Of a DNA stretch of 64,000 nucleotides, positions 8,211 to 17,148 are shown in pieces (position 1 is the stretch's first letter; the number at the start of each line of letters is the position of its first letter). The notes beneath the pieces are model-generated. The model saw nothing but the letters and a program-made list of their open reading frames with translations. It did no database searches and was not told the DNA's origin. The stretch is taken from positions 4,836,001-4,900,000 of the forward strand of contig OZ252019.1 of the NCBI GenBank assembly GCA_965247435.1, written 5' to 3'. This DNA is from Ilyomonas sp965247435. Lineage in GTDB: Bacteria; Bacteroidota; Bacteroidia; Chitinophagales; Chitinophagaceae. Position numbers and translations under genes: made by a program.

Positions 8211-9200
8211 ATGGCAGCAAACAACAATGATTATTTAGCTTTTATAAAGTACGAAGGAAAATTAGTGGAGCATGGCTATTTAGATGCAAGAAAGTCGGCA
8301 GAAGCTTTAACCGGCATAGATGAAGTACTGAGATATTTTTTGTACCAGGTAAACCAGGACTTAAGCAAGCTGGAGTTTGATATACCGGTAAGGATGCAGA
8401 AAGGAAGCTGGGAAGCCCTGCTACCGCCTGATTTTGGCGGATGGTTGTTTCGTATGCTGGAAACGGGTATTGGTAAATATGTATATACCGCGCTTACGGA
8501 TATGGAAAAACACGACGTTGAAAACAAAGGCGGGAAAGACATTGCCAGGGAAGCGGTAAAAGCTATAAAATGGGTGTTGACAATTGCAGGTCATGTACAC
8601 TCGATGACTGTAAAAAAGTTCGATAACGTGGATTTCAGAACCGCCGAAAATGGCGAAATAGCAGCGGGTATCCGGAACGATGAAGACCGTATAATGTATG
8701 TGCCTCAAAAGTACCTGGAGCTATACGCTAAATGTCCCCCAAAGCTGTTTTCTAAATTAACGAAGATTGTTGAGGAAGAAAGAACATTGGTAATAGGCTT
8801 TCATCCGGATCAATCCTCAGATGCGGATGACAGTAAGGAAGACATACGAATAGCCATTAGGGAGAAATATGTGTTTACAGACAGGGAAGATGATAACACT
8901 ACTGTTTTCCCGGAACTTACGCATGGCGCCTACGCCGAATTGAAAGGGCATGTAACCAGAGGAAACGAAAACACCAATACGATCGGTTTCGATTACCTGC
9001 ATCATATACTTATCTGTACGCCTGCCAATGGAAGCATAAGGGTGTATAAGCGTTTGCTTTTTACAAACTGCCTGATTAAAGGTTATGTTGACAGAACGAA
9101 TGAGGAAGGAAGCGAAGTGGAGAAAAAGCCGAGAATCCGGTTTATTGATCTGATAGATATATCAAAGCCCAGTACGCAGTTAGGCTTATTTTCGAGGTAA
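8211..9200 (+). CDS. Hypothetical soluble protein
   Basis: A 329-aa protein, not recognised. It has no signal peptide or membrane helix and a mixed alpha/beta composition. An N-terminal segment (YLAFIKYEGKLVEHGYLDAR) precedes a helical middle, then a beta-rich second half with an acidic loop (DQSSDADDSKEDIR) and a C-terminal RIRFIDLIDISKPSTQLGLF. The base composition is closer to the core genes than to the adjacent AT-rich toxin cassette. Its place beside a toxin-like pair and a restriction remnant makes a defence role possible, but nothing in the sequence proves it. Confidence 0.6.
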   Translation: MAANNNDYLAFIKYEGKLVEHGYLDARKSAEALTGIDEVLRYFLYQVNQDLSKLEFDIPVRMQKGSWEALLPPDFGGWLFRMLETGIGKYVYTALTDMEKHDVENKGGKDIAREAVKAIKWVLTIAGHVHSMTVKKFDNVDFRTAENGEIAAGIRNDEDRIMYVPQKYLELYAKCPPKLFSKLTKIVEEERTLVIGFHPDQSSDADDSKEDIRIAIREKYVFTDREDDNTTVFPELTHGAYAELKGHVTRGNENTNTIGFDYLHHILICTPANGSIRVYKRLLFTNCLIKGYVDRTNEEGSEVEKKPRIRFIDLIDISKPSTQLGLFSR

Positions 9201-9305
9201 AATTCATAGCTCCATATCAGTTCGCGTCCTTACGAGCCTTTGCTGCCGATACAGCACTGCTGTTATTACGCTTAATGCCGCCATAAAAAATAGTACTTTA
9301 AAATT

Positions 9306-9335
9306 AACCTGTCCCGTTCAGGAATGGGGCAGGCC
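9306..9335. repeat. Diverged copy of the AACCTGTC palindrome
   Basis: AACCTGTCCCGTTCAGGAA followed by a GGGGCAGG arm is a variant of the palindrome at 6946, 7015 and 8154. It lies upstream of the small secreted protein gene. Confidence 0.55.
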
Positions 9336-9366
9336 GGAGTTTACAAACCTGTCTTACCTTTAGTTT

Positions 9367-9912
9367 ATGAAAGCTTTATTCATCCTTATCTTCTTCCTTA
9401 TGTTTATCAACGCACAGGGCCAGGTTACCGACCAGAGCGGCTGGAAAATATACTATGATAAAGAATTTTATTTCTCGCTTTCCTATCCGCCCGGCTGGGA
9501 ATTTCACCAGGACACGAACCATACCAAGTGCATCATCTATGCACCGGTGTATAAAGGCGCCAAATACCGGGCAAATGTGGCGGTTGATGCGTTTGCACTG
9601 CCAGCAGGCGGCGAAAAAGTAACGGTTGCCCAGTTTGCAGAAGCCAGCTTCGGGCAGTTCCGGAAAAACATGCAGGATTGCCGGGTGATGATTACAAAAG
9701 ACGTTTCGCACGATGGCATTCCGCAGTTCCTCGTGGTAGCCAACGGGCTTGTTAACGGTAAATATGTGTATGTAAAACAGTTGTATTGCCTGTATCAGCG
9801 CATCGCGTATGTCATCAATTACCTTGGCGAGGCGGGAATCAAAGACCCGTATGCCATTGCCGCCGGCGACATTATCAGTTCGTTTAAGCCATTAAAAACA
9901 CGCTCGCAGTAA
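9367..9912 (+). CDS. Small secreted PsbP/Mog1-like protein
   Basis: A 181-aa exported protein of unknown function. The signal peptide is MKALFILIFFLMFINAQGQ. The mature part begins with a GWKIYYDKEFYFSLSYPPGW motif followed by alternating strands and a C-terminal helix with AAGDIISSFKP. This order resembles the PsbP/Mog1 alpha/beta fold common in small periplasmic proteins of Bacteroidota. No catalytic motif or lipobox is present. It is monocistronic, convergent with the next gene, with a hairpin between them. Confidence 0.65.
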   Translation: MKALFILIFFLMFINAQGQVTDQSGWKIYYDKEFYFSLSYPPGWEFHQDTNHTKCIIYAPVYKGAKYRANVAVDAFALPAGGEKVTVAQFAEASFGQFRKNMQDCRVMITKDVSHDGIPQFLVVANGLVNGKYVYVKQLYCLYQRIAYVINYLGEAGIKDPYAIAAGDIISSFKPLKTRSQ

Positions 9913-9932
9913 TTTCTTTGTAGAAGCAGGCT

Positions 9933-9962
9933 AACCGGCCGGGTTTAAGAACCGGGCCGGTT
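9933..9962. terminator. Hairpin between convergent genes
   Basis: AACCGGCCGGGTT, loop TAAG, then its complement with one mismatch. It lies 21 bases after the stop of the small secreted gene and likely ends transcription, although no clear T-run follows. Confidence 0.5.
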
Positions 9963-10075
9963 GAAAAAGTCAATATCAGTTTAACTGTATTTATTTTGCT
10001 GTTGAGCATTTCACCCGCCAGCCGCCCGGTTTCAATTAGTGCAGCATCAGCCGATTGAGAAGTAAGCACAAACGC

Positions 10076-10927
10076 TCAATCTTCTTTCCATTTCCAGGTA
10101 AAACCGCAGCAGGTATGCTTATCCTTAATTATCGCTTTGCGCAGGTTAGCCGTAAAGGCGCCTACTGCCTGTGCCGCCTGGTTAAGGCTGGGGAAAGTTT
10201 TTAATTCTTTACCGGCCAGGTCGCACTGGATCACCGGTTTTGGATCATTAACGGGCGATGTAATAAGCCGCGGCACACGTGCTACATTTCCTTCCCGCCA
10301 CAAATAGCCTTTATAATAATGCGGCGGCTTATTTAATGCATGAAGCACGCCGCTGGCCGTACCATGTAACTGTGTTGCAGCCTTTTGCAGCGTCTCATAA
10401 TAATTTAATCTTTCACCCAGCAGGCTAAACTGCGTTACCGGTTTTAAGAAGGGTGTCCGTTTTCTTTTGACGGTTCGGTTTTGCCTTTTCTGCGGGTTGC
10501 TCAGTTCCAGGTTGTCCACGTGTATGTTTAAGCCGTTCGTATCCTTATACTGAACCAGCAGTTCCCGATGGGCGTCTAAATCAAAACGCTTGTTAAACAG
10601 GTAATACACGTACCTCGCCGTTCTAAAATATCTTGCCTGCTTGTTTACCCTAAAGCAGCACACGATATAGCAGCAGTAATCATGGTTAAAAGGGCTTGCC
10701 TGTATAAATACTTTTTGAGACATGATTTTTTCCTGTATAAACCCTTCTGTTTTAAACTGTGGGAAAGAGGTCCAGCGCTTTATTCTTTTTATGCGCCCGT
10801 AATTCGAGATTTCATAGTATTCCTCATAATCCGGAAAGGCTTTCCATACTTCATCGGGCAGATTCTGAAGACTTCTGTTTTGAAACGGATAAGTATTGGC
10901 CGGTATAACCAGTTTTCGCTTTTTCAT
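10076..10927 (-). CDS. NUMOD4/NUMOD1 homing-endonuclease-like protein with degenerate HNH
   Basis: Homing-endonuclease-derived DNA-binding protein, 283 aa from the ATG at 10927, chosen because a perfect AGGAG lies five bases upstream; a 309-aa frame without such a site begins at 11005. The N-terminal DEVWKAFPDYEEYYEISNYG is a NUMOD4 motif. The middle (NGLNIHVDNLELSN) keeps the end of an HNH motif, but the usual HHIDG-type histidines are replaced by VQYKD. Two NUMOD1-like helical repeats follow (YYETLQKAATQLHGTASGVL and FPSLNQAAQAVGAFTANLRK). Binding may be kept while cleavage is lost. It is free-standing, not inside an intron. Confidence 0.75.
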   Translation of the reverse strand: MKKRKLVIPANTYPFQNRSLQNLPDEVWKAFPDYEEYYEISNYGRIKRIKRWTSFPQFKTEGFIQEKIMSQKVFIQASPFNHDYCCYIVCCFRVNKQARYFRTARYVYYLFNKRFDLDAHRELLVQYKDTNGLNIHVDNLELSNPQKRQNRTVKRKRTPFLKPVTQFSLLGERLNYYETLQKAATQLHGTASGVLHALNKPPHYYKGYLWREGNVARVPRLITSPVNDPKPVIQCDLAGKELKTFPSLNQAAQAVGAFTANLRKAIIKDKHTCCGFTWKWKED

Positions 10928-11446
10928 TGTTCTCCTTTTTTGCTTTTTGGTTAAGGGTTCCGGATAAATTGTTTTATAAAGCTGTGCGCTATAGATTACG
11001 GGCATAGGGCAGCGCCGGTATCGTTAGCAATTTTAAAGTTAAGGAATATAGAGAAAAGAACTGCAAAAGCACCCGACAATCTGGCAACGGAATAAGCTGC
11101 GCGACAATACCCTTAAGTACACGATGAGTATAGGATAAGTAAAGGATAAACCTGTAAGGATCGGCTGCCAGGTTGACAAGCAAAAGCACAAGCAAACCGA
11201 GTATTCCGTTCATTCACCGGTAGTTTACCACCAGCCGCTACGGGCTTTTCCTTTCGCTGCCCTGTTACTATACCGGCCGTTTGTGGTTGGCTTAAAGCAA
11301 CGCCCGGTATAGCAGTTACATAGAACGATGCCATAATAACCGGCCGGTTACTTATGTTTGTAGCAGCATATAAATTGTTTATCCCGCCGGGCGGTTTGCC
11401 TGTATAGGAGCACCGGAAGGCCGGGGAAAGCACTTAAAACTACCGT
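10928..11446. other. Intergenic region upstream of beta-galactosidase
   Basis: About 520 bases between divergent genes. No convincing frame is seen. It contains a 10-base palindrome ACCGGCCGGT near 11338-11347 and a perfect Bacteroidota -7 box (TATGTTTG, 11353-11360) about 87 bases before the lacZ start, without a matching -33 box at the standard distance. Confidence 0.5.
11353..11360 (+). promoter_or_regulatory. Possible -7 promoter box of beta-galactosidase gene
   Basis: TATGTTTG fits the Bacteroidota consensus TAnnTTTG exactly. No TTG is found 19 to 21 bases upstream, so the call is weak. Confidence 0.3.
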
Positions 11447-14400
11447 ATGAAAAATGTAATGACAAGTATGATGAGCGCGCTCCTGTGCTGGCTCCTGCTA
11501 AGCAACATCGCTTTTGGACAACCGGAAAACAACGATTGGGAAAACCCGCAACTGTACGAACTGAATAAGGAAAAGCCGCATGCTACCTTTATGCTGTTTG
11601 ATAAAAAAGAAGACGTTGCAGGAGACGATTACAGCCGCTCGCCCTATTACAAATCGCTGAACGGAACCTGGAAGTTTGTGTATGTAGATAAATATGCAGA
11701 CCGGCAGCAGGACTTCTACAGGACCGATCTGGACGACAGCAAATGGAATGCTATTGCCGTACCTTCCAACTGGGAGCTGAAAGGCTTTGGCATTCCTATT
11801 TATACCAATATCACGTATCCGTATCCAAAAAATCCGCCCTTCATCGGCGAGAACAACCCGGTAGGCACCTACCGCACTGTATTTACGGTTCCCGACAACT
11901 GGAGCGGCAGTGAAGTAATGCTGCAGTTCGGCTCGATCACCGGCTGCGCCTTTGTGTATGTAAACGGACAAAAGGTGGGACTCACAAAAGCCTCCAAATC
12001 GCCCGCGGAATTTGATATAACAAAGTATCTTAAAAAAGGCAGTAACCTCCTGGCCGTGCAGGTATTCCGCTGGCACGACGGCAGCTATATGGAAGACCAG
12101 GATTTCTTCCGCATCAGCGGTATCGAAAGGGACGTGTGCCTGTACGCACTGCCGAAGCTGAGTGTGTGGGATTTCTTTTTAAAGACCGACCTCGATGCGC
12201 AATATAAAGACGCCATTTTTAGTGCCGATGTTGACCTGCGGCAATTTGCAGGCAATACCGGCAAGAGCGGCCTGCTGAAATTGGAAATACTGGATAAAGC
12301 AGGCAAGGCCGTGTTTACCCAGGAAAAAAGAGCGGTGCTTACGGCAGACAGCATCACAACCGTTCGCTTTAACGGCACCGTAAAAAATCCGCTGAAATGG
12401 AGCGCCGAAGCGCCCAACCTTTACGACTGCATTATTACGCTCAACACCGGCGGAGACGCCGCCGTTACTTACACCGGCGCTAAAACCGGTTTTAGAAAAG
12501 TAGAGATAAAAGACGCGCAGCTACTTATTAACGGCGTGGCTACTTATGTGCATGGCGTAAACCGGCACGAGCACGACCCTGTAAACGGTCATGTGCCCAA
12601 CCGGGAGCTGATGCTGAAAGATATCCGGATGATGAAGGAGAATAATATTAATGCAGACCGCACCTCGCACTATCCCAACGACCCGTACTGGTACAAGCTG
12701 TGCGATAAATACGGACTTTACCTGGTGGACGAAGCCAATGTAGAAACGCATGGCATGGGCGCTTCGCTGCAGGGCTGGTTCGATACGACCAAACACCCGG
12801 CTTACCTGCCCCTGTGGGCGCCCGAATATTTCGACAGAATACGGCGGGTGGAAGAACGCGATAAAAACCATCCAAGCGTCATCATCTGGTCAATGGGTAA
12901 CGAAACCGGCAACGGCAAGGTTTTCCACGATGCCTACCTGTGGCTGAAGCAGCGGGACAGGAGCAGGCCCGTTCAGTTTGAGCAGGCCGGCGAAGACTGG
13001 AACACCGATATCGTTTGCCCGATGTATCCCGGCATCAATTCGATGAAGCGCTATGCGGAAGACGCCACCAAAACACGGCCGTATATCATGTGCGAATACT
13101 CCCATTCCATGGGCAACAGCAACGGCAACTTCCAGGAGTATTACGACGTAATCCGGAGCAGCAAAAAAATGCAGGGCGGCTTTATCTGGGATTGGGTGGA
13201 CCAAGGCATGCAAACGACTACCGGCGACGGCAGAATCTTTTATGCTTATGGCGGCGACCTCGGCGGTTATCACCTGCAAAATGATGAGAACTTTTGCGCC
13301 AACGGTCTGGTGGCTGCCGACAGAACACCACACCCGGGCCTCCACGAAGTAAAAAAGGTGTATGCTAAAATTCTCTTCCTGCCAAAGGATATTTCCAAAG
13401 GAAGCATCACGGTAAAAAACATCTACGACTTTACCAACCTGGACCAGTTCAATTTCAGTTGGGAGCTGATGCGCAACGGAGAAAAAATAAAGGACGGCAC
13501 TTTTGCCGTAAGCCTTGCGCCGAAGCAACAAAAAGACATCACCCTTCCACTGCCTTCTTTTAAATCAGCCGAAGGCGCAGAGTATTACTTAAATGTGTAT
13601 GCCACCACAAAAACGGCTACCGACCTGGTGCCGGCGGGCAGTGAAATAGCGCGGGAGCAATTTAAAACCGGGGGCGATTATTTTACACGCGCCGCTGCAA
13701 CAGACAGCAAACTGCAAACAAAGAAAGAAGTCGATAAACTTACCTTCTCATCCGGTACTGTGAGCGGCGAATTCGACCTTCGCCAGGGACGTTTTACCAG
13801 GTACGCTTTAAACAACGGCCGCGGGATGATCAGCCGGTTTCCCGAGCCGTACTTCTGGCGCGCGCCAACCGATAATGACTTTGGCAACAACATGCCGGCC
13901 GACCTCGGTATCTGGCGGACAGCGCATGTAAACCCCACCGTAAAAAGTGTAACCGCAGGCGAACAGACGAAAGACGGCTTATCTGTAAAAGTGTTGTATG
14001 AGCTTGCCGGTATTCATGTTCCCTATACGGTTGAATACCTTATTGAGAACGACGGCGGGGTGCGCATTACCGCGTCTATTGATATGAACGGCAGGGATTT
14101 GCCGGAACTGCCCCGTTTTGGTATGCGTATGGAGCTGCCGCAGCAGTACAGCCACCTGAGCTACTATGGCCGTGGGCCCTGGGAAAATTATACCGACCGC
14201 AATACCGCTTCATTTGTCGGGCTGTACAACGACAGTGTAGCCAACCAGTATGCCTGGAACTATATCCGCCCGCAGGAAAGCGGGTACCGGACAGATGTGC
14301 GCTGGGTATCGCTAACCAGTAGTGATGGAAAAGGTATTACTATTGAAGGCCTGCAGCCCATTTGCTTTAGCGCTATCAACAATATGGCCGAAGATCTTGA

Positions 14401-14590
14401 CCCCGGGCTTACCAAAAAGCAACAACATCCAACCGACATCAGGCCGCGAAATGCTGTGTTCCTCAACATAGACCTGAAGCAACGCGGTGTGGGCGGCGAC
14501 AATAGCTGGGGCGCTTTGCCGCACGATCAGTACCGGCTGCTGGATAAAACCTATACATACAGCTATGTGATAAAGCTGACTGGCAAATGA
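11447..14590 (+). CDS. lacZ: Secreted GH2 beta-galactosidase
   Basis: Hydrolyses terminal beta-galactosides, probably in the periplasm because it starts with a signal peptide (ALLCWLLLSNIAFGQ). At 1047 aa it has the full LacZ architecture: N-terminal sugar-binding domain (WENPQLYELNKEKPHA), jelly-roll, TIM barrel and C-terminal Bgal small chain domain (LSYYGRGPWENYTDRN). The acid/base glutamate is in WSMGNETGNG near residue 485 and the nucleophile in MCEYSHSMGNSNG near residue 549. HGVNRHEHDP and DRTSHYPNDPYW are typical barrel motifs. It stands alone, without transporter genes next to it. The protein appears intact. The exact glycan is not predictable. Confidence 0.95.
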   Translation: MKNVMTSMMSALLCWLLLSNIAFGQPENNDWENPQLYELNKEKPHATFMLFDKKEDVAGDDYSRSPYYKSLNGTWKFVYVDKYADRQQDFYRTDLDDSKWNAIAVPSNWELKGFGIPIYTNITYPYPKNPPFIGENNPVGTYRTVFTVPDNWSGSEVMLQFGSITGCAFVYVNGQKVGLTKASKSPAEFDITKYLKKGSNLLAVQVFRWHDGSYMEDQDFFRISGIERDVCLYALPKLSVWDFFLKTDLDAQYKDAIFSADVDLRQFAGNTGKSGLLKLEILDKAGKAVFTQEKRAVLTADSITTVRFNGTVKNPLKWSAEAPNLYDCIITLNTGGDAAVTYTGAKTGFRKVEIKDAQLLINGVATYVHGVNRHEHDPVNGHVPNRELMLKDIRMMKENNINADRTSHYPNDPYWYKLCDKYGLYLVDEANVETHGMGASLQGWFDTTKHPAYLPLWAPEYFDRIRRVEERDKNHPSVIIWSMGNETGNGKVFHDAYLWLKQRDRSRPVQFEQAGEDWNTDIVCPMYPGINSMKRYAEDATKTRPYIMCEYSHSMGNSNGNFQEYYDVIRSSKKMQGGFIWDWVDQGMQTTTGDGRIFYAYGGDLGGYHLQNDENFCANGLVAADRTPHPGLHEVKKVYAKILFLPKDISKGSITVKNIYDFTNLDQFNFSWELMRNGEKIKDGTFAVSLAPKQQKDITLPLPSFKSAEGAEYYLNVYATTKTATDLVPAGSEIAREQFKTGGDYFTRAAATDSKLQTKKEVDKLTFSSGTVSGEFDLRQGRFTRYALNNGRGMISRFPEPYFWRAPTDNDFGNNMPADLGIWRTAHVNPTVKSVTAGEQTKDGLSVKVLYELAGIHVPYTVEYLIENDGGVRITASIDMNGRDLPELPRFGMRMELPQQYSHLSYYGRGPWENYTDRNTASFVGLYNDSVANQYAWNYIRPQESGYRTDVRWVSLTSSDGKGITIEGLQPICFSAINNMAEDLDPGLTKKQQHPTDIRPRNAVFLNIDLKQRGVGGDNSWGALPHDQYRLLDKTYTYSYVIKLTGK

Positions 14591-14640
14591 GCGCTTAGCC
14601 ACTGTTATCCAAACATTCCGGTTATTAGCCTGGATGCAGT

Positions 14641-14726
14641 GTCTATTAAATTATTTGAAGTTTCCGGCGGGGGACGCCCGCAGATTGCCGCGCTACGCGA
14701 TAGTGTCTCCTCATCCGGAATCTAAC
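14641..14726. repeat. GGCGGGGACGCC-type palindromic element, copy 1, cut by IS
   Basis: TAAATTATTTGAAGTTT followed by CCGGCGGGGGACGCCCG (14664-14680) and a later CATCCGGA correspond to 18923-19000. The unit ends where the IS256-like element begins at 14727, so the IS inserted in or at the edge of this repeat. Confidence 0.6.
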
Positions 14727-14785
14727 GGTAATGTACTCAAAAATGGTTGGTGGTATTTTGATATTTTAGTATTAATATGCCGTGG

Positions 14786-14852
14786 TTAATCTGAAGAGGA
14801 AGCAGGCGCTGCTGGAGAGCAACCTGTCAGAAATAGGATTGATGCTTATACG
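14786..14852. repeat. Conserved subterminal block of IS256-like element, copy 2
   Basis: Matches 983-1050 in the same orientation relative to the transposase. The outer 41 bases differ at about two positions. It lies between the terminal repeat and the terminator hairpin. Confidence 0.7.
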
Positions 14853-14898
14853 AAAAAAGTAAGGGGTTGAACACTTGTGGTGTTCAACCCCTTTTTTT
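14853..14898. terminator. Hairpin terminator after IS transposase
   Basis: AAGGGGTTGAACAC (14861-14874), loop TTGTG and a perfect complementary arm, with A-run and T-run on the two sides. It lies 25 bases beyond the transposase stop and matches the position of the hairpin in the first element. Confidence 0.7.
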
Positions 14899-14922
14899 GG
14901 TAAGCGGCATGTCTAAAAAAAC

Positions 14923-15893
14923 TCATTTGGTGTTTGATAAAAAGATATACCATTTGATGAAGTTGACACGGTGTTCCCTGCTTAGTCCCCGATGCAGGTC
15001 GAGATGGTTTTTAAGATGCCCAAAGTACCCTTCAATACCATTGGTAGTAGCTGGTATTTTGTCGTTGTTGAGGTAATGGAACATGTTAGGTAAAGCTCTT
15101 TTGATGCTAAAGTAAGAGCGCCTTAACAGCTTGTGTTTGTACCAGTATCTTCCTGTGTCTTTGTTATAGGCTTTTTCAGCGAGGTAATCTTTATGCCTGT
15201 TGTACCAGGCGGTTAGTTCGTTGGTCCAATGGAGGCGGTCATTAGAAGACTTGATTTTAAGAAGCATCAAAACCAAAGTTCTCAATTCTACCCCTGCCGG
15301 ATGCTTTGGAAACCTTGTGAGCCACAGCAAGCACATTCTTTGGATGTGTACCAAACATCGCTGAACAGCAACGCCGGGAAGGGATTTTTTAATTGCTTTA
15401 AGCGTACTTTTATGTCCATCGGTGGTAATGCTGTCGATGTGAACACCCAGCTTGATGAGGTTATCTAAGTCTTCTTTTATTTCGCTAAAATGTTCTCCGT
15501 CTGTAATGCGGATGAGCTGTGTATAACCATCCTGATCATCCTGATAGCACACTACACAAAACTGCTTAAAATAGGTTGCATCCATTCGCAGATGAACATC
15601 CTTGCGCTTAATAAGCTTTACCTGAGGAGACTGCTCTAAAAAAGTATAAAACAATCGTTGCAGAGCAGCTCTTGACAGCCTGCTGTCACGGCTCAATGTC
15701 GCGTAGGTTTGCCTTTCCAAAATCCACTTTTCAAACCAGATAAAATAATTTCTAAGACGCTGCTCAGGAGCACTCCTGGTAAACAATATCCCACAATTGT
15801 TGCATTTAAATCTTTGCTTACCTCCACGCTTCCCCCACCTGATTACTGCCAAAGAACCGCAAGCCCAGCACCGCTTTTTGTATTACTGTTCAT
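14923..15893 (-). CDS. IS256-like zinc-ribbon transposase, probably needing a -1 frameshift
   Basis: DDE transposase of the complete element; catalytic acids in RMDATYF, TTDGHK and TNGIEGYFGHL. The long frame has no ATG at its beginning: the first usable codon is TTG at 15852, which would exclude the first half of the zinc ribbon. Upstream in the same frame the codons read KKRCWACGSLAVIRWGKRGG before a stop, giving the missing CxxC partner of CNNC. An ATG at 15893 opens a six-codon frame (MNSNTK) that reaches this frame by a -1 slip on five adenines (15879-15875). The full product would then be about 323 aa. Either programmed slippage, as in other IS families, or a mutation explains this. Confidence 0.75.
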
Positions 15894-15903
15894 ACAACAA
15901 AAA

Positions 15904-15933
15904 AAGTTTACTGAAATTACTTTCAGTAAACTT
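15904..15933 (-). promoter_or_regulatory. Hairpin just upstream of the IS transposase start
   Basis: AAGTTTACTGAAA, loop TTAC, and a perfect 13-bp complement end about ten bases before the ATG at 15893, inside the element's right end. In transcripts entering from outside it would fold at the start codon and could hold back transposase translation, a known strategy of some IS elements. That function is inferred. Confidence 0.5.
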
Positions 15934-16065
15934 CCTTCAAACCTTTACCTGCATTGCCTTTTAGAAGATTTTACCAACCATTTCTGAGTATTATACCAAT
16001 CTATCTGAATAGATGAACAAACTTAATTGACACGGTACTGAATATAAAAAAATAATTCCGTGAAG

Positions 16066-16095
16066 TTGTATGTAAATAATTATCGTTTACTTTAG
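16066..16095 (+). promoter_or_regulatory. Bacteroidota-type promoter of the PhyH gene
   Basis: A TTG at 16066-16068, a 19-base spacer and TACTTTAG at 16088-16095 fit the TTG-N19-TAnnTTTG consensus with one mismatch, 33 bases before the ATG at 16128. Confidence 0.45.
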
Positions 16096-16127
16096 GGCTA
16101 CCGATTGATCCATTCAAAACCTACTTT

Positions 16128-16961
16128 ATGCCATATACCTCCTTAACGCCGGCGCAAAAAGCACAGTACGATACCGACGGCTATCTGATAGTAAAAAACT
16201 TTTTAGACCGGGACGAGACAGACCTGTTATACGGCCTCGCCACCGGTGATAACGTGCTGCGCAATAATGCTTTCGACCTGAACGATCAAACCGGGAAAAG
16301 CACCAAGCTCACGCTTTGGTTTACGCCCGGCAACGATACATTCGGGCTGCTTACCCGCAGCGAAAAAATAGTAAACGCTGTAAAAGCCCTGGCTAATGAA
16401 GAAGCTGAAATATGCCACTTCCATTCTAAGCTGATGCAGAAAGAACCCAGGGTGGGCGGGGCCTGGGAGTGGCACCAGGATTATGGCTACTGGTATAAAA
16501 ACGGTTTTCTTTTTCCCGATGCCATGATCAGTGTAATGCTTGCATTAACGAAAGCCAATAAAGAAAACGGCTGCATACAGGTGCTGAAAGGCTCGCATAA
16601 AATGGGCAGGATAGAACACAATTTTGCAGGCGAGCAGCAAGGCGCCGACGCCCCGTTTGTAGAGCAGGCGTTAGACCGTTTTGAAAAAGTGTATGTGGAA
16701 GTGGAAGCCGGCGATGCCTTATTTTTTCATAGCAATATCCTGCACATGTCCGAAGCCAACTTATCCGACAGGCCGCGCTGGTCGCTGATCTCCGTATATA
16801 ACCTAAGTTATAATATTCCGTTCCGGGAGAAAAACACCTCCTGCATTACGCCGGTACAGGTAGTGCCGGACGATGCGGTGCTCCGTTCCGCCGGGGCCGG
16901 TTTATCGGAAGGAACAGACTTCCTGCGCAAGGAAAATGAGATTACCCTGAACGTACAATAA
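16128..16961 (+). CDS. Phytanoyl-CoA dioxygenase (PhyH) family protein
   Basis: A 277-aa non-haem Fe(II)/2-oxoglutarate-dependent oxygenase; the substrate is unknown. The N-terminus (QKAQYDTDGYLIVKNFL) is the usual PhyH opening. The metal triad is visible as the HxD of WEWHQDYGYWY and the distal His in FFHSNILHMSEAN, followed by RPRW with the arginine that would hold 2-oxoglutarate. It has no signal peptide and is of normal length for the family. The sugar-oxidoreductase and TIM-barrel genes downstream suggest a role in catabolism of an uncommon organic compound, but it is not in an obvious operon with them. Confidence 0.85.
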   Translation: MPYTSLTPAQKAQYDTDGYLIVKNFLDRDETDLLYGLATGDNVLRNNAFDLNDQTGKSTKLTLWFTPGNDTFGLLTRSEKIVNAVKALANEEAEICHFHSKLMQKEPRVGGAWEWHQDYGYWYKNGFLFPDAMISVMLALTKANKENGCIQVLKGSHKMGRIEHNFAGEQQGADAPFVEQALDRFEKVYVEVEAGDALFFHSNILHMSEANLSDRPRWSLISVYNLSYNIPFREKNTSCITPVQVVPDDAVLRSAGAGLSEGTDFLRKENEITLNVQ

Positions 16962-17051
16962 GAAGCTGGTTGAATTGGTTGTTTGATATTGGTTATTATA
17001 GTATCAACTAAGTACTTCATCAAAAGTATATTTACTTAATCTGACTACAGA

Positions 17052-17148
17052 TTCCGCCAGGCGCTCAAGACGCCAGGGGCTAAAGCCGCCGTTGGTTTGA
17101 ATGCAATATAGTTTTTAAGGCCGGCGGTAATTACGGAATGATGGCTTA
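17052..17148. repeat. TTCCGCA-type palindromic element, copy 1 (diverged)
   Basis: It opens with TTCCGC, has GCCGCC and GGCGG inner arms and closes with CGGAATGATGGCTT. The same layout recurs at 30999-31095, 40805-40880 and 61610-61680. Confidence 0.5.

Larger units (their letters stand above)
14727..15997 (-). mobile_element. Complete IS256-like insertion sequence, 1271 bp
   Basis: Ends are set by 25-bp imperfect inverted repeats: GGTAATGTACTCAAAAATGG at 14727 and its counterpart reading GGTATAATACTCAGAAATGG inward from 15997, the innermost 18 bases differing once. It is flanked by AATCTAAC (14719-14726) and AATCTATC (15998-16005), an 8-bp target duplication with one later change, as expected for the IS256 family. 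It holds one transposase gene on the minus strand, a hairpin on each side of that gene and the subterminal block 14786-14852. Confidence 0.85.

Noticed and set aside
11113..11433. A 106-codon minus-strand frame upstream of lacZ
   Set aside because: No recognisable domain, no ribosome-binding site, low-complexity composition; treated as non-coding.
12890..13531. Long minus-strand frame inside the beta-galactosidase gene
   Set aside because: It is antisense to the GH2 catalytic barrel; no start signal or family match.
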